64,000 bases of DNA. Source: Novosphingobium sp. EMRT-2 (GTDB lineage: Bacteria > Pseudomonadota > Alphaproteobacteria > Sphingomonadales > Sphingomonadaceae). Positions 1 through 8,643 of this stretch are shown piece by piece. Position numbers and translations under genes: made by a program. The DNA lies in assembly GCF_005145025.1 (NCBI RefSeq), contig NZ_CP039697.1, positions 186,001-250,000 of the forward strand, written 5' to 3'. How positions within the stretch are numbered: the first letter of the stretch is position 1; every line of letters starts with the position of its first letter. The notes beneath the pieces were generated by a model. That model did no database searches and was not told the DNA's origin. It saw only the letters and a list, made by a program, of their open reading frames with translations.

Positions 1-1239
1 GCCATCGCGCGTGGCGCGGCCGCGTATGGTCAGGATGTCGCCGTCCTCCAGCATCGTGCGCGTGCTGCCATCGGACAGCGTGATCGGCACGCCGCTGCCC
101 AGTGTGATCTCGGCAAGGCAGGCCCGGCTTTCGTCTTCCGGACCGGAAACGGTGCCGGTGGCGATAAGATCGCCGGTATCGATCGGCGTGCCGTTGGAGG
201 TCTGGTGCGCGACCATCTGCGCCAGCGTCCAGTAGAGGTCGCGCGTGTTGGTGCGCACGATCCGCTGGGGGGCAAGGCCCGGCGCGGCAAGTTCCGCCGT
301 CAGCTCGATCGCCAGCCCTCCCCCGGCAATGTCGGCGGGATCGCGAAGATGCCGGGCAAGCGCGGGCTCGCCTTCGTCGCGGCCACGCGCCGCAACGCGG
401 AACGGCGCCAGCGCTTCCATCGTGACGATCCAGGGGCTGACCGTGGTCAGGAACGACTTACCCAGATAGGGTCCGAGAATGGATTCGAAGAACTGGATGG
501 CCCGCGCCGACCAGTCGTTGACAAGGCAGCATCCGAACAGGGCCTGCTCCGCTTCCGCCATGGTCAGGGGCTGGCCCGGAGCGTTCCCGCCCCGCAGCCA
601 GGCGCCGAACTCCAGTTCGAAATCGAGCATCGGTTCCGCGCCGAAGCGCACTTCGCCGCTGCCGGGCGCGGTTTCAAACTGGCCCAGCGGCCGGTGCACC
701 GGCGTTCCGCTTACCGCCACCGAACTCGCCCGACCGTTGTAGGCAACGGGTAGCGACAGTGCGGCAAGACCGGGCGTTTTCCGGCCCATCCGCGCGATGT
801 GATCGTAAGACGTGCAGAAGTCGGTGAACGCCGGCGGACGGACCGGCAGGCGCAGCGTCACGTCCGCCAACGGCACAAGCATCGGTTGCAGCACCGATCG
901 GTCGGCTCCGCCACCCTCGCGGAACAGCTGCGAAAGCTCCGCGCGCAAGACGCTTACGTCGGCCGGCGCACAGGCCAGCAACGGCGCCAGCGTTTCCCCG
1001 CTGGCCGCCTTCGCAGCCGTGAGCGCGCCGTCGCCACGGAGCAATCCGCTGTCAGCCAGCGCCGCCAGATCGATCACGCAATCGCCAAGCGCCACCCCGC
1101 CCCGCACCCGGCCGCCGTGTTCGAACAGCCCGAACGGCAGGTTCTGGATGGGGAAATCCGTTTCAGGCAGGTTGGCCGAAGCGAGCCATGACCGCGCAGC
1201 GGGATCGTGCGTGGCGTTGAGCGGCGCATCAATGGTCAT
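1..1239 (-). CDS. fahA: Fumarylacetoacetase (3' end cut by window edge)
   Basis: Hydrolyses fumarylacetoacetate to fumarate and acetoacetate, the last step of homogentisate/tyrosine catabolism. The frame is open from ATG at 1239 to base 1 (413 codons), close to the usual 420-430 residues, so only a few C-terminal residues are missing. The protein starts MTIDAPLNATHDPAARSWL. Near residue 394 it has RTMLEDGDILTIRG, the C-terminal turn of the FAH fold, with an FAA domain before it. The start overlaps the end of the upstream hydrolase gene by 11 bp, so the two are co-transcribed. The residue stretch FPIQNLPFGLF fits the family N-terminal domain. No maleylacetoacetate isomerase is seen in the window. 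Confidence 0.9.
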   Translation of the reverse strand, partial: MTIDAPLNATHDPAARSWLASANLPETDFPIQNLPFGLFEHGGRVRGGVALGDCVIDLAALADSGLLRGDGALTAAKAASGETLAPLLACAPADVSVLRAELSQLFREGGGADRSVLQPMLVPLADVTLRLPVRPPAFTDFCTSYDHIARMGRKTPGLAALSLPVAYNGRASSVAVSGTPVHRPLGQFETAPGSGEVRFGAEPMLDFELEFGAWLRGGNAPGQPLTMAEAEQALFGCCLVNDWSARAIQFFESILGPYLGKSFLTTVSPWIVTMEALAPFRVAARGRDEGEPALARHLRDPADIAGGGLAIELTAELAAPGLAPQRIVRTNTRDLYWTLAQMVAHQTSNGTPIDTGDLIATGTVSGPEDESRACLAEITLGSGVPITLSDGSTRTMLEDGDILTIRGRATRDG

Positions 1240-2212
1240 GGCCACACCCTTCGTGCCCAGCCAGTTCGCGGGCATAGCGACCCATTTCACCGAACAGGTC
1301 GGCCCCGTCCTCCGGCGCGAGCGGTGCCCCCCATTGCCGGTACAGCGCGAAGACGTTGGCCACGATGCGCTCCGGGTCGGTCCAGCCGCGATACTCGGCC
1401 ATGTTGATGTCGCGCCCGGCCTCCTTCCAGCCCATCCCGGCTTCGAACCGCCGGCGCGCTTCGTCCCGGACATAACGGAAGTAGTCGCGCAGGTTGGCGA
1501 CCGCCACGGTATCCGTGATCGGGCCGTGGCCGGGCACGACCACTTCGGGATCGAGCGCGATGATATGATCGCAGGCCGCGATCCAGTTTTCGATCGGGCC
1601 ATCCCACATGATCGGGTGCCCTTCGTTGAACAGGAGATCCCCGGTGAAGACCACGCGCTGCTGCGGCAGCCAGGCAATCGTGTCGGACGCAGTATGCGCC
1701 GGGCCAAGGTCGATCAGCTCGACCGCGGTATCGCCGACGCTCAGCTGCAACGCCTTTTCGAAGGTACGGTTGGGCATGGCGACGGAATCGAGATCGCTCC
1801 AGTCGAACTTGCGGCCCATGGTTTCGTAGAGAAAGGCCCCGGCATCGCCCATCGCCTGCCAGTTATCGGCCAGGCTGGCGAATCGGACCGGATCGAACCC
1901 GCCCATCTCGCGCGCGGTTTCGACCGTCGCGATGATCTCGGCCCCTTCGACAAGTCCGTTGCCCACGAAATGATCGGGGTTCGCGTGCGTGTTCACCAGA
2001 CGATCGATATGATCGCCACCGTCTACGCGCGCAAAGTCCGCCAGCATCGTCCCGGTCAGGCTTCGGCTCATCAGCGTATCGACCAGCAGGGTTTCTCCCT
2101 GCGATACGATCAGCCCGGCGTTCGACCATCCCCATGTGCCGTCAGGCTGAACGTAGCCGTAAACGCCGTTGCCGATATCATGGACGCCCTGCGTGAAGGC
2201 CCAATTCGCCAT
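1229..2212 (-). CDS. Metallo-beta-lactamase-fold metallohydrolase
   Basis: A cytosolic MBL-fold hydrolase of 327 residues; the substrate is unknown. Start chosen at ATG 2212 because AGGAGAC lies just upstream; a longer in-frame start at 2263 lacks a ribosome site. Visible metal ligands are H76, D80 and H81 in THANPDH, H173 in PAHTASD, D192 in TGDLLF and H229 in PGHGP. The usual second His of HxHxDH is Asn78, so the metal site is slightly atypical. It overlaps fahA by 11 bp and diverges from the TetR gene, which may control it. It resembles MBL hydrolases found in aromatic and quinol pathways. A lactonase or glyoxalase role is possible but not shown. Confidence 0.82.
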   Translation of the reverse strand: MANWAFTQGVHDIGNGVYGYVQPDGTWGWSNAGLIVSQGETLLVDTLMSRSLTGTMLADFARVDGGDHIDRLVNTHANPDHFVGNGLVEGAEIIATVETAREMGGFDPVRFASLADNWQAMGDAGAFLYETMGRKFDWSDLDSVAMPNRTFEKALQLSVGDTAVELIDLGPAHTASDTIAWLPQQRVVFTGDLLFNEGHPIMWDGPIENWIAACDHIIALDPEVVVPGHGPITDTVAVANLRDYFRYVRDEARRRFEAGMGWKEAGRDINMAEYRGWTDPERIVANVFALYRQWGAPLAPEDGADLFGEMGRYARELAGHEGCGHDH

Positions 2213-2291
2213 TCCAGTCTCCTTCTCCCGCCACAACCCTAACGCCTTTATTCCTGTTCTCAAGAATTAAGTCGCGCGCTAAGGGTGAAAA

Positions 2292-2933
2292 ATGAGCAGC
2301 AGCAAACAGCCGCGCAGGGGCAAGGGACGACCGGTCGGTTCGGGGGATGGCGTCGGCAAGGAAACGCTGATTGCCGCCACCAAGAAGCTGCTCCAGGAAT
2401 TGACTCCGGCGCAAGTGACGATCGCCGCCATCGCGCGCGAGGCCGGGGCCGACCCTGCCCTTGTCCGCTACTATTTCGGATCGCGCGAGGCCCTGCTGCT
2501 GGAAGTCACGCAACAGATCGCGCTTCAGGCCGAGGTCGAAACCCGTTCGGAAGACCTTACGCCCGAGGCTGGGCTGGAAGACCTGATCCACCGCACGTTC
2601 CGCTTCACCCGGTCGGCCCGATACATGCAACGGCTGATGGCCGAGGAATTGAGCAGCGTCCGCTCGCCCGAAGTGCGCGAAAAGCTCCGCAAGTGGCAGA
2701 GCATCCCGGTCGAGGCCTACCAGGCCTTGCTCGATGCCGATCACGACAAGCAACTGACCGATTTCTCTCCTCTGTTCGTCCATCTGGCGGTGATCGGGAT
2801 CAGCGATTTCTTCCACTCCGGCGAAGAGGTGGTGAAGATGCTCGTGCCGGAGGGAACCGATCTTGCCGCGCTGGAACAGGAATACGAGGCGTTCGTGCCG
2901 AAACTCCTGCTGGACGGGCTTCGCCGGCGTTAA
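2292..2933 (+). CDS. TetR/AcrR-family transcriptional regulator
   Basis: A 213-residue one-component regulator. The N-terminal helix-turn-helix (about residues 25-70) contains VTIAAIAREAGADPALVRYY and FGSREALL, typical of TetR DNA-binding domains. The C-terminal ligand domain is not assignable to a class. It is divergent from the MBL/fahA operon (79 bp gap) and convergent with the FAA hydrolase gene, overlapping it by 4 bp at the stop codons (2930-2933). CGCCGG/CCGGCG hairpin arms (2922-2939) sit exactly over this junction. By position it is the likely local repressor of region 1, but the target sites are not proven. Confidence 0.9.
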   Translation: MSSSKQPRRGKGRPVGSGDGVGKETLIAATKKLLQELTPAQVTIAAIAREAGADPALVRYYFGSREALLLEVTQQIALQAEVETRSEDLTPEAGLEDLIHRTFRFTRSARYMQRLMAEELSSVRSPEVREKLRKWQSIPVEAYQALLDADHDKQLTDFSPLFVHLAVIGISDFFHSGEEVVKMLVPEGTDLAALEQEYEAFVPKLLLDGLRRR

Positions 2934-3919
2934 CCGGCGGCGCCTTCCTTCACGCAGGGATTGCGCTGCTGCCCCAGGCCCGTGATTTCTCCCTCCATCA
3001 CATCGCCATCCTGCAGGTAAACCCCGAAGGCCGATCCGTTGCCATAAGGCGAACCGGTGCAGATCAGGTCACCCGGCTGCAGCTCGACGATGCTGGACAG
3101 GAACGCGATCTGCCGTTCGATGCCGATCATCATGTCGGACGTGGATTCGTCCTGATAAACCTTGCCGTTCACCGAAAGCCGGATGTTCAGCGCATAGGGA
3201 TCGGCCACGTTCTGGCGTGGCACCAGCAACGGGCCGAACGGCAGGAACGTGGGAAAGCTCTTGCCCGCCAGCCAGTCCGGCCCGACGGCCGAGCCATCCT
3301 TGCGGAATATCAGTTCGCGCGCGGTCACGTCGTTCACCGCGGCATAGGCGGCAACGTGGTCCATGGCCTGTTCGGGCGACACATGGCGACAGCGCTTGCC
3401 GATGACGACGCCCAGTTCCAGTTCCCAATCGGGCTTTTCGACCTGCCGCGGCAGGACCACCGTATCGTTCGGTCCGATCACGGCCGACGGCAGCTTGATG
3501 AAGCAGAAGGGGATCGATGTCTTCGCCTTCTCGTCCATCACGCGTTCGGCATGGGCGCGCACTTCCTCGGGCGACTTGCCTTCCATGTCGGCCGTCCGCA
3601 TCGACGGGTCGCCCATCATCAGCCCGATCACGTGCTTGCGATAGTTCGCCCCCGTGCAGAACACCTGCCGGGGCACGTAAGGGGCAAGCGCGGCCGCCAT
3701 TTCGAACGGCACGGCCTGCGTCCAGGCGTCCTCGCCGAGCCCGGTGATGACCGCGCACGTTTCTTCCCACGCTTCAACAAGCCGCAAGGCATCGTTCGCC
3801 AGGCCAACCCGTGCGAGCGGCAAGGCCTTGCCTGCGCGCACGGCCACCGCCGCAGGCGCGCCATCGACCATGATCGTCGCTATTCCGGTAAAGTCCACGT
3901 TCGGTTGCACCTTCTTCAA
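2930..3919 (-). CDS. Fumarylacetoacetate hydrolase (FAA) family protein
   Basis: A 329-residue FAA-fold enzyme, a family acting on acyl-pyruvates and ring-cleavage products (hydrolase, isomerase or decarboxylase). The C-terminal half carries the FAA core, with VFCTGANYRKHV, ELGVVIGKRC, AAVNDVTARE and LICTGSPYGNG as family landmarks. The N-terminal 90 residues are the extra domain of longer homologues. It is the last gene of a leftward operon: TBDR, extradiol dioxygenase, FAD monooxygenase, then this gene 14 bp downstream. The likely role is hydrolysis of the ring-cleavage product made by the neighbouring dioxygenase. The exact substrate cannot be read from sequence. Confidence 0.87.
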   Translation of the reverse strand: MKKVQPNVDFTGIATIMVDGAPAAVAVRAGKALPLARVGLANDALRLVEAWEETCAVITGLGEDAWTQAVPFEMAAALAPYVPRQVFCTGANYRKHVIGLMMGDPSMRTADMEGKSPEEVRAHAERVMDEKAKTSIPFCFIKLPSAVIGPNDTVVLPRQVEKPDWELELGVVIGKRCRHVSPEQAMDHVAAYAAVNDVTARELIFRKDGSAVGPDWLAGKSFPTFLPFGPLLVPRQNVADPYALNIRLSVNGKVYQDESTSDMMIGIERQIAFLSSIVELQPGDLICTGSPYGNGSAFGVYLQDGDVMEGEITGLGQQRNPCVKEGAAG

Positions 3920-3933
3920 TCAGGTTTCTGGCT

Positions 3934-5049
3934 TCAATAGGGCTTTTGAAGGGCGGCCAGCGTGCCGCCCAGCATGCGGTTGGCTTCCACCTGATCACCG
4001 CCGGTCATCTCGATTGTGCCGATCCGCACGGAATTCTCCACCACGATCCGCGCGCGTTCGAAGCGGTGCGCCATGAACGAAGCCAGCGCGGCATCGACAT
4101 TGTCATGCGCGGCAAGCTCGCGCCCCAGCACCAGCGCGTCCTCGATCGCCATGCCCGCGCCCGACGCCATGTGGGGCGTGGTGGCGTGCGCGGCATCGCC
4201 GACCAGCACCACGCGTCCCTTGTACCAGGGATCAGCCAGCAACTGCCATTCCAGCGGCCGGTAGTTCACCAGCGACTGATCGCCCAGGCCATCGCGCACC
4301 TCGGCGACGTAGCTTCCGAAGCCCGCCAGCAGATTCTTGAGACGGCCGACCATTTCCTCCGGCGCATAGCGCGGATTATCCGGCACGTGCTCCAACGCGA
4401 ACAGGTACATGTGCGTGGGCGAAACGGGATTGAAGCCCAGCTTCACCGGCCCGCCGAAGAACATCTCCGTCCCGGTCATGCCTTCCGGCCGTGGCGCGAT
4501 CGCCCGCCAGCAGCCCTGCCCGGTAAAGACCGGGGCGGGAGCATCGGGGAATAGAGCGCCGCGCGTCTGCGAATAGATGCCGTCCGCTCCGATCACCAGA
4601 TCGAAGCGCCCCCGTGATCCATCCGAGAATGCGACCTCGACACCAGCGCCTGTGTCCTCGAGCGCGGCGACTGTCGTGCCGAGCCGCACCGTCGCCGGCG
4701 AGGCCTTCACCCGCGCGGAAAGGATCTCGTGCAGTTCCGGCCGCATGATGCCGCCGCTGCAGTTGATCGGGGCGGCATCGGGCACGGGCGGCGCTTCGAA
4801 CAGGATGCCGCCATCGGGCGAACGCCCCTTGAAGCCCGAGCCGACGTGTCCGCGCAGACGCACTTCATCGAGCAAGCCGAGATCATCGAGCGCGCGCAGC
4901 GAGGTGCCGGTCACGCTGATGCCCGCGCCATAGGTGCGCCATTCGGGATCGGCATCGATCAGGTCGACCGCCACGCCCTGCCCGCTGAGTACGAGCGCGG
5001 TGCTCATCCCCGCGATGCCGCCACCGATCACCAGTGCCGAGGCGATCAT
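3934..5049 (-). CDS. FAD-dependent aromatic monooxygenase (PHBH/salicylate hydroxylase type)
   Basis: A 371-residue group A flavoprotein hydroxylase, expected to hydroxylate an aromatic ring using NAD(P)H and O2. Motifs are the Rossmann GGGIAG at residues 9-14, the DG motif GADGIYS in mid-protein, and GDAAHATTPHMASGAGMAIEDA-like FAD ribityl binding (GD followed by the helix ending AIEDA). Start chosen at ATG 5049, which overlaps the stop of the upstream dioxygenase as ATGA. The longer open frame to 5175 is coding in the neighbour. Its place between an extradiol dioxygenase and an FAA hydrolase suggests it makes the dihydroxylated ring-cleavage substrate. Confidence 0.9.
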   Translation of the reverse strand: MIASALVIGGGIAGMSTALVLSGQGVAVDLIDADPEWRTYGAGISVTGTSLRALDDLGLLDEVRLRGHVGSGFKGRSPDGGILFEAPPVPDAAPINCSGGIMRPELHEILSARVKASPATVRLGTTVAALEDTGAGVEVAFSDGSRGRFDLVIGADGIYSQTRGALFPDAPAPVFTGQGCWRAIAPRPEGMTGTEMFFGGPVKLGFNPVSPTHMYLFALEHVPDNPRYAPEEMVGRLKNLLAGFGSYVAEVRDGLGDQSLVNYRPLEWQLLADPWYKGRVVLVGDAAHATTPHMASGAGMAIEDALVLGRELAAHDNVDAALASFMAHRFERARIVVENSVRIGTIEMTGGDQVEANRMLGGTLAALQKPY

Positions 5050-5954
5050 GCCGGCACCTGCCACAGCGCCGGATCGGGCGCCATTTCGGCATGGGGCTTG
5101 TTTCCGGGAATGATCCGCCCGGTGCCCCACTGGTCCATCGTTTCGAGCCCAGGCGTATGGACCTTCGGCTGCCACGTCGCCTCGTCAACTTCCTCGAGGT
5201 CCGACGTATATTCCACCGTATTGCCGTTGGGCGTGGTGTAATAGGTGAACGTGTTGTTGCCCGCCGTATGGCGTCCCGGCCCCCATTGCAGTTCGATCCC
5301 CGCGCCGTTCATCCGGGCCAGGCCGCGCATCAGGGCATCGATCGAGGCGACGTCGAACGCGATGTGGTTGAGCGCCGGCGGTCCCGGCAGAATCGCCAGG
5401 CGGTGGTGGGCCGGATTGCAGCGCAGGAAGACCATGAAATCGCCCAGCCAGTCCGAAAGCCGGAAGCCCAGGACGTCGCGATACCATTGCTCCAGCGCCT
5501 TGTGCGCTGGCGAATGAAGCACGACGTGGCTGATGCGCAAGGGCGCCGCCAGCGCGGGCGGCACGTCGCCAACGGTTCGCTGAGCGCTGCCGGCAACCAC
5601 TTCGAAGGCGTGACCGTCCGGATCGAAGGCCCGGAAGCCGTAGCCCCCCGCCGGACCATCCAGTTCGGCGGGCTCGCTGATGATCTTCGCGCCCGAACCC
5701 CGCACTTGCGCAAACAGGGCATCGACATCGGGCCGGCTCGCCGCCGAATAGCCGATCAGATCGGTCTTGCGAACCTTGTCCTGGCGCAGGCGGATCACGT
5801 AAGGATGCGAAGACCCCGTGGCCGCAAGATACACCATCCCGTTCTGCTCGAACGCGGGCTCAAGCTTCCAGACATCGCGGAAGAAATCGCTCTCCGCCGC
5901 AATGTCCGGGACCGCGAGGGCAACGTATTGAAGGTCGGTAACCGAAACTGTCAT
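5046..5954 (-). CDS. Type I (VOC) extradiol ring-cleavage dioxygenase
   Basis: A 302-residue two-domain vicinal-oxygen-chelate protein. Domain 1 covers about residues 5-125 and domain 2 about 140-260. In domain 2 the metal triad can be placed as H143 (ISHVVL), H197 (LNHIAF) and E248 (TVEYT), which matches the 2-His-1-carboxylate spacing of BphC-like enzymes. It should cleave a catechol-type ring next to the hydroxyls, using Fe(II) or Mn(II). It is translationally coupled to the FAD monooxygenase (4-bp overlap) and starts 36 bp after the TBDR gene. The catechol substrate is unknown. Confidence 0.88.
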   Translation of the reverse strand: MTVSVTDLQYVALAVPDIAAESDFFRDVWKLEPAFEQNGMVYLAATGSSHPYVIRLRQDKVRKTDLIGYSAASRPDVDALFAQVRGSGAKIISEPAELDGPAGGYGFRAFDPDGHAFEVVAGSAQRTVGDVPPALAAPLRISHVVLHSPAHKALEQWYRDVLGFRLSDWLGDFMVFLRCNPAHHRLAILPGPPALNHIAFDVASIDALMRGLARMNGAGIELQWGPGRHTAGNNTFTYYTTPNGNTVEYTSDLEEVDEATWQPKVHTPGLETMDQWGTGRIIPGNKPHAEMAPDPALWQVPA

Positions 5955-5990
5955 GTCGATATGGCTCCAGATCGCTGGTGCTGGTTCATG

Positions 5991-8429
5991 CTAGAACTTG
6001 AATGCCGCCCGGACGCCGTAGGTGCGGGGCTGCTCCGCGTTGGCGACGATCAGGTTGGCGCTGTTGGTAAAGGGATTCACGATGCGCTGGTTGTTCTCCA
6101 CGTTGAAGACGTAGCCGGTGATCGACCAGCGATCGCTTTCCTCCGCCAGTGTCACCGAAAGCGTGGTGACGAAATTGGCAGGAGCCTTCAGGTACGAAAG
6201 GTAATCGGCGCTGACGAAGGTGGAACTGCGGAACCGGGTATTGGCCTGGAGCACCAGCTTGAGCGTATCGAGGTGGAACGTTTGCTGCCCGTTGAGCGTG
6301 ACGGACCACTTCGGGGCGTTGAACGCGGGCCGGCCCGAACAGTTGATCGCGAAGACGTTGATCGTGCCGCCCGGTGTCGTCTGCGTGGTCGGCGCGAAGG
6401 GGCAGGCCGTGTTGGGCGGCAGCCCCTGGTTCGGCACATAATACACGAAGCTGTCATAGCTCGTGTCGAGATACTGCACCGAGCCTGACAGCAGGGTGTC
6501 GGTCGCCGCGAGGAGTTCGACATCGAGATCGAAGCCCTTGATCGTGCTGTTGCCGATGTTGCGCGTCAGGAACACCGTCGATGGCGGATTGCCAAGGTCA
6601 TAGCCGAACTGGCTGAACTGCTGGTTGCGATACTTCCAGATGAAGCCTTCGAGATTGACCTGCAGCTTGTTCCCGAAGAACCGGTTCTTCGATCCGATGG
6701 TGTAGGCGTCCAGAGTTTCCGGCGCATAGGATTCCAGGCCGCGGGCAAACGTGAAGCCCCCCGCGTGGTATCCCGTTTCAAAGCTGGCATAGACCATGTT
6801 GCGCGGCGAGAAATCGTACTGCGCGGCGAGGCGATAGGTAAACTTGTTGTTCGTGAGGCCGGAATTGACCGGGATCGGCGAGCGCAGCACGAATGGCGCC
6901 GTGGTCGATCCGCCAGCAAACGGCGGCAAGACGAACAGCGGCACATTGGTGATCGGCACGCCGTTGGCGGCGTAGAACGCTTCCACATCGGCGGCGGTCT
7001 GCACCCGGGGGATAAGCGGCGTGTTCGGACAGACATTGCCGATGCCGGGCTGGCCGCAGAACAGCAGATAGACCTGCGACGTGCCGTTGAAGGTCTTGCG
7101 GTCCGACGTGTAGCGCCCGGCCGCCGTCAGGCTCAACCCCTCCACCGGCTTGAAGGTAACCTTGCCGAAGCCCGCCCACGATTCCGTGCTGGTCTTGAAG
7201 TTCTGGAAAGGCGAAAGCGTCCACTGGTTGTACCACGCGCTCGCCGAAATCCGCTCGTCGTAATAGATGCCGCCGATCAGGTAATCCAGCTGCTTGCCCA
7301 CGCTGCCAGTCCACCGCGCCTCGACGCTGGCCTGCCGGTCCTTTTCCTTCGAACCGGATTCGCGGAAGATGTTCGTGAAGACGTAATCGAGGTTCGCCTC
7401 ACGCCAGGCCGGCTGGATCGTCAGCGTCCCGGCATCGGTCTTGTAGTTCAGTTCGGCGGTGACGCCCCAGTAGCTGTTGTCATTGGAAGGACGGCCATCC
7501 TGCACGGCACCCGCACGTCCCGCCTGTGCCAGAAAGCGCGAGGCCAGCAAGCCCTGCGAAGCGGGATCGCCGGTTCCCTGCTGCGTGGAAAAGCGCGAAG
7601 GCACGAAGTTGTATCCGGCGAAGCCCGTGGGGCCGAAAGTCGGGTTCACTGCGCCGACGTAATAGCCTGACGCGCTGGCGCCGCCCTGGTGCGCATAGTC
7701 GAACGCCAGCCGCACATCGAGCGCCGTGCTCGGCTCGGCGTAGATCTGAAGCCTGGCGCCGGCTTCCCTCTGGTTTCCGGTGCCATCGCTGAGGAAGGCA
7801 TCATGGCGCGAGAGATTGCCCGCGGCGCGGATCGCCACGTTCTCGCCCAAGGGCAGGTTCACCGCCCCCTGCAGCGTCAACCAGTTGTAGTTGCCATAGC
7901 CGGCGCTGACCTCGCCCCCGGTGCTGTTCAACTTCGGGCGGTTGGGAATGACGTTGATCGCGCCGCCCGTGGCATTGCGTCCATAGAGCGTGCCTTGCGG
8001 CCCCTTGAGCACTTCCACGCGGGCCAGGTCATAGAACATGCCGGAGGTCGAGCTGGGGCGCCCGATGTAAACCCCGTCGTAGTTGAAGGCGATGGCGGGG
8101 TCGGAATAGGCGTTGACCGTATTGTTGCCCACGCCGCGCAGATAGAACGTGGTCGTGCCGCCGGAGCCACCGATGGTCGCGAGCGCGGGGGAGGTGCGGG
8201 AAAGGTCTTCCGCGCGCGTGACGCGCTGTATCGCCAGATCATCGGCCGTTACCACGTCGATCGCCAGCGGTGTCTTTTGCTGGCTCTGGCTGACCCTTTC
8301 GGCGGTCACGATGATCTCGCCCAGCTGCCCCGTCTGCGCATCGGCATCGCCGGCTTCGGCATAGGCCGCGGCCGGCAAAGTCCCCAGCGCGATGGCCATC
8401 ACACACGCATTGCCATGGAATCGCTTCAT
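5991..8429 (-). CDS. TonB-dependent receptor (outer membrane)
   Basis: An 812-residue outer-membrane receptor for energised uptake. Start set at ATG 8429 (MKRFHGNACVMAIALG), preceded by GGGAGAGG; a further ATG at 8450 gives no better site. Residues 1-24 form a signal peptide ending AAAYA. The plug domain has PLAIDVVTADDL and the VLKGPQGTLYGRNATGGAI signature. The protein ends in F (RTYGVRAAFKF), as expected for a beta-barrel. It is first in the operon with the extradiol dioxygenase, monooxygenase and FAA hydrolase, so its ligand is probably the aromatic substrate of that pathway rather than iron. Divergent from the Rieske gene. Confidence 0.93.
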   Translation of the reverse strand: MKRFHGNACVMAIALGTLPAAAYAEAGDADAQTGQLGEIIVTAERVSQSQQKTPLAIDVVTADDLAIQRVTRAEDLSRTSPALATIGGSGGTTTFYLRGVGNNTVNAYSDPAIAFNYDGVYIGRPSSTSGMFYDLARVEVLKGPQGTLYGRNATGGAINVIPNRPKLNSTGGEVSAGYGNYNWLTLQGAVNLPLGENVAIRAAGNLSRHDAFLSDGTGNQREAGARLQIYAEPSTALDVRLAFDYAHQGGASASGYYVGAVNPTFGPTGFAGYNFVPSRFSTQQGTGDPASQGLLASRFLAQAGRAGAVQDGRPSNDNSYWGVTAELNYKTDAGTLTIQPAWREANLDYVFTNIFRESGSKEKDRQASVEARWTGSVGKQLDYLIGGIYYDERISASAWYNQWTLSPFQNFKTSTESWAGFGKVTFKPVEGLSLTAAGRYTSDRKTFNGTSQVYLLFCGQPGIGNVCPNTPLIPRVQTAADVEAFYAANGVPITNVPLFVLPPFAGGSTTAPFVLRSPIPVNSGLTNNKFTYRLAAQYDFSPRNMVYASFETGYHAGGFTFARGLESYAPETLDAYTIGSKNRFFGNKLQVNLEGFIWKYRNQQFSQFGYDLGNPPSTVFLTRNIGNSTIKGFDLDVELLAATDTLLSGSVQYLDTSYDSFVYYVPNQGLPPNTACPFAPTTQTTPGGTINVFAINCSGRPAFNAPKWSVTLNGQQTFHLDTLKLVLQANTRFRSSTFVSADYLSYLKAPANFVTTLSVTLAEESDRWSITGYVFNVENNQRIVNPFTNSANLIVANAEQPRTYGVRAAFKF

Positions 8430-8469
8430 GATCCCTCTCCCGTTAAGCACCCATTATTCTTGGGCGGCT

Positions 8470-8571
8470 GAATTATTAATTCCGGCTATCATGAAATATG
8501 GGGCTCCGCAAGCGGGTGCATGGGTCTTGCACCCCTCCCGAGCGAATTATTTCTTGCCAACGGGAATTATT
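8470..8571. promoter_or_regulatory. Divergent promoter region with three GAATTATT boxes
   Basis: The 214-bp gap between the TBDR (leftward) and Rieske oxygenase (rightward) holds GAATTATT at 8470-8477, 8544-8551 and 8564-8571. The first copy is part of a perfect inverted repeat, GAATTA-T-TAATTC (8470-8482). The last two are exactly 20 bp apart. This is much more AT-rich than the surroundings. It is a good candidate for the binding site of the nearby TetR protein or another local regulator; the assignment is inference. Confidence 0.4.
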
Positions 8572-8643
8572 GTCCTAGCCTTGGAGGAAATCAGTAAGGC
8601 GGCCTTTCCGGCCGACCTCCGCTGCGCGATTGGGAGATCGAAC

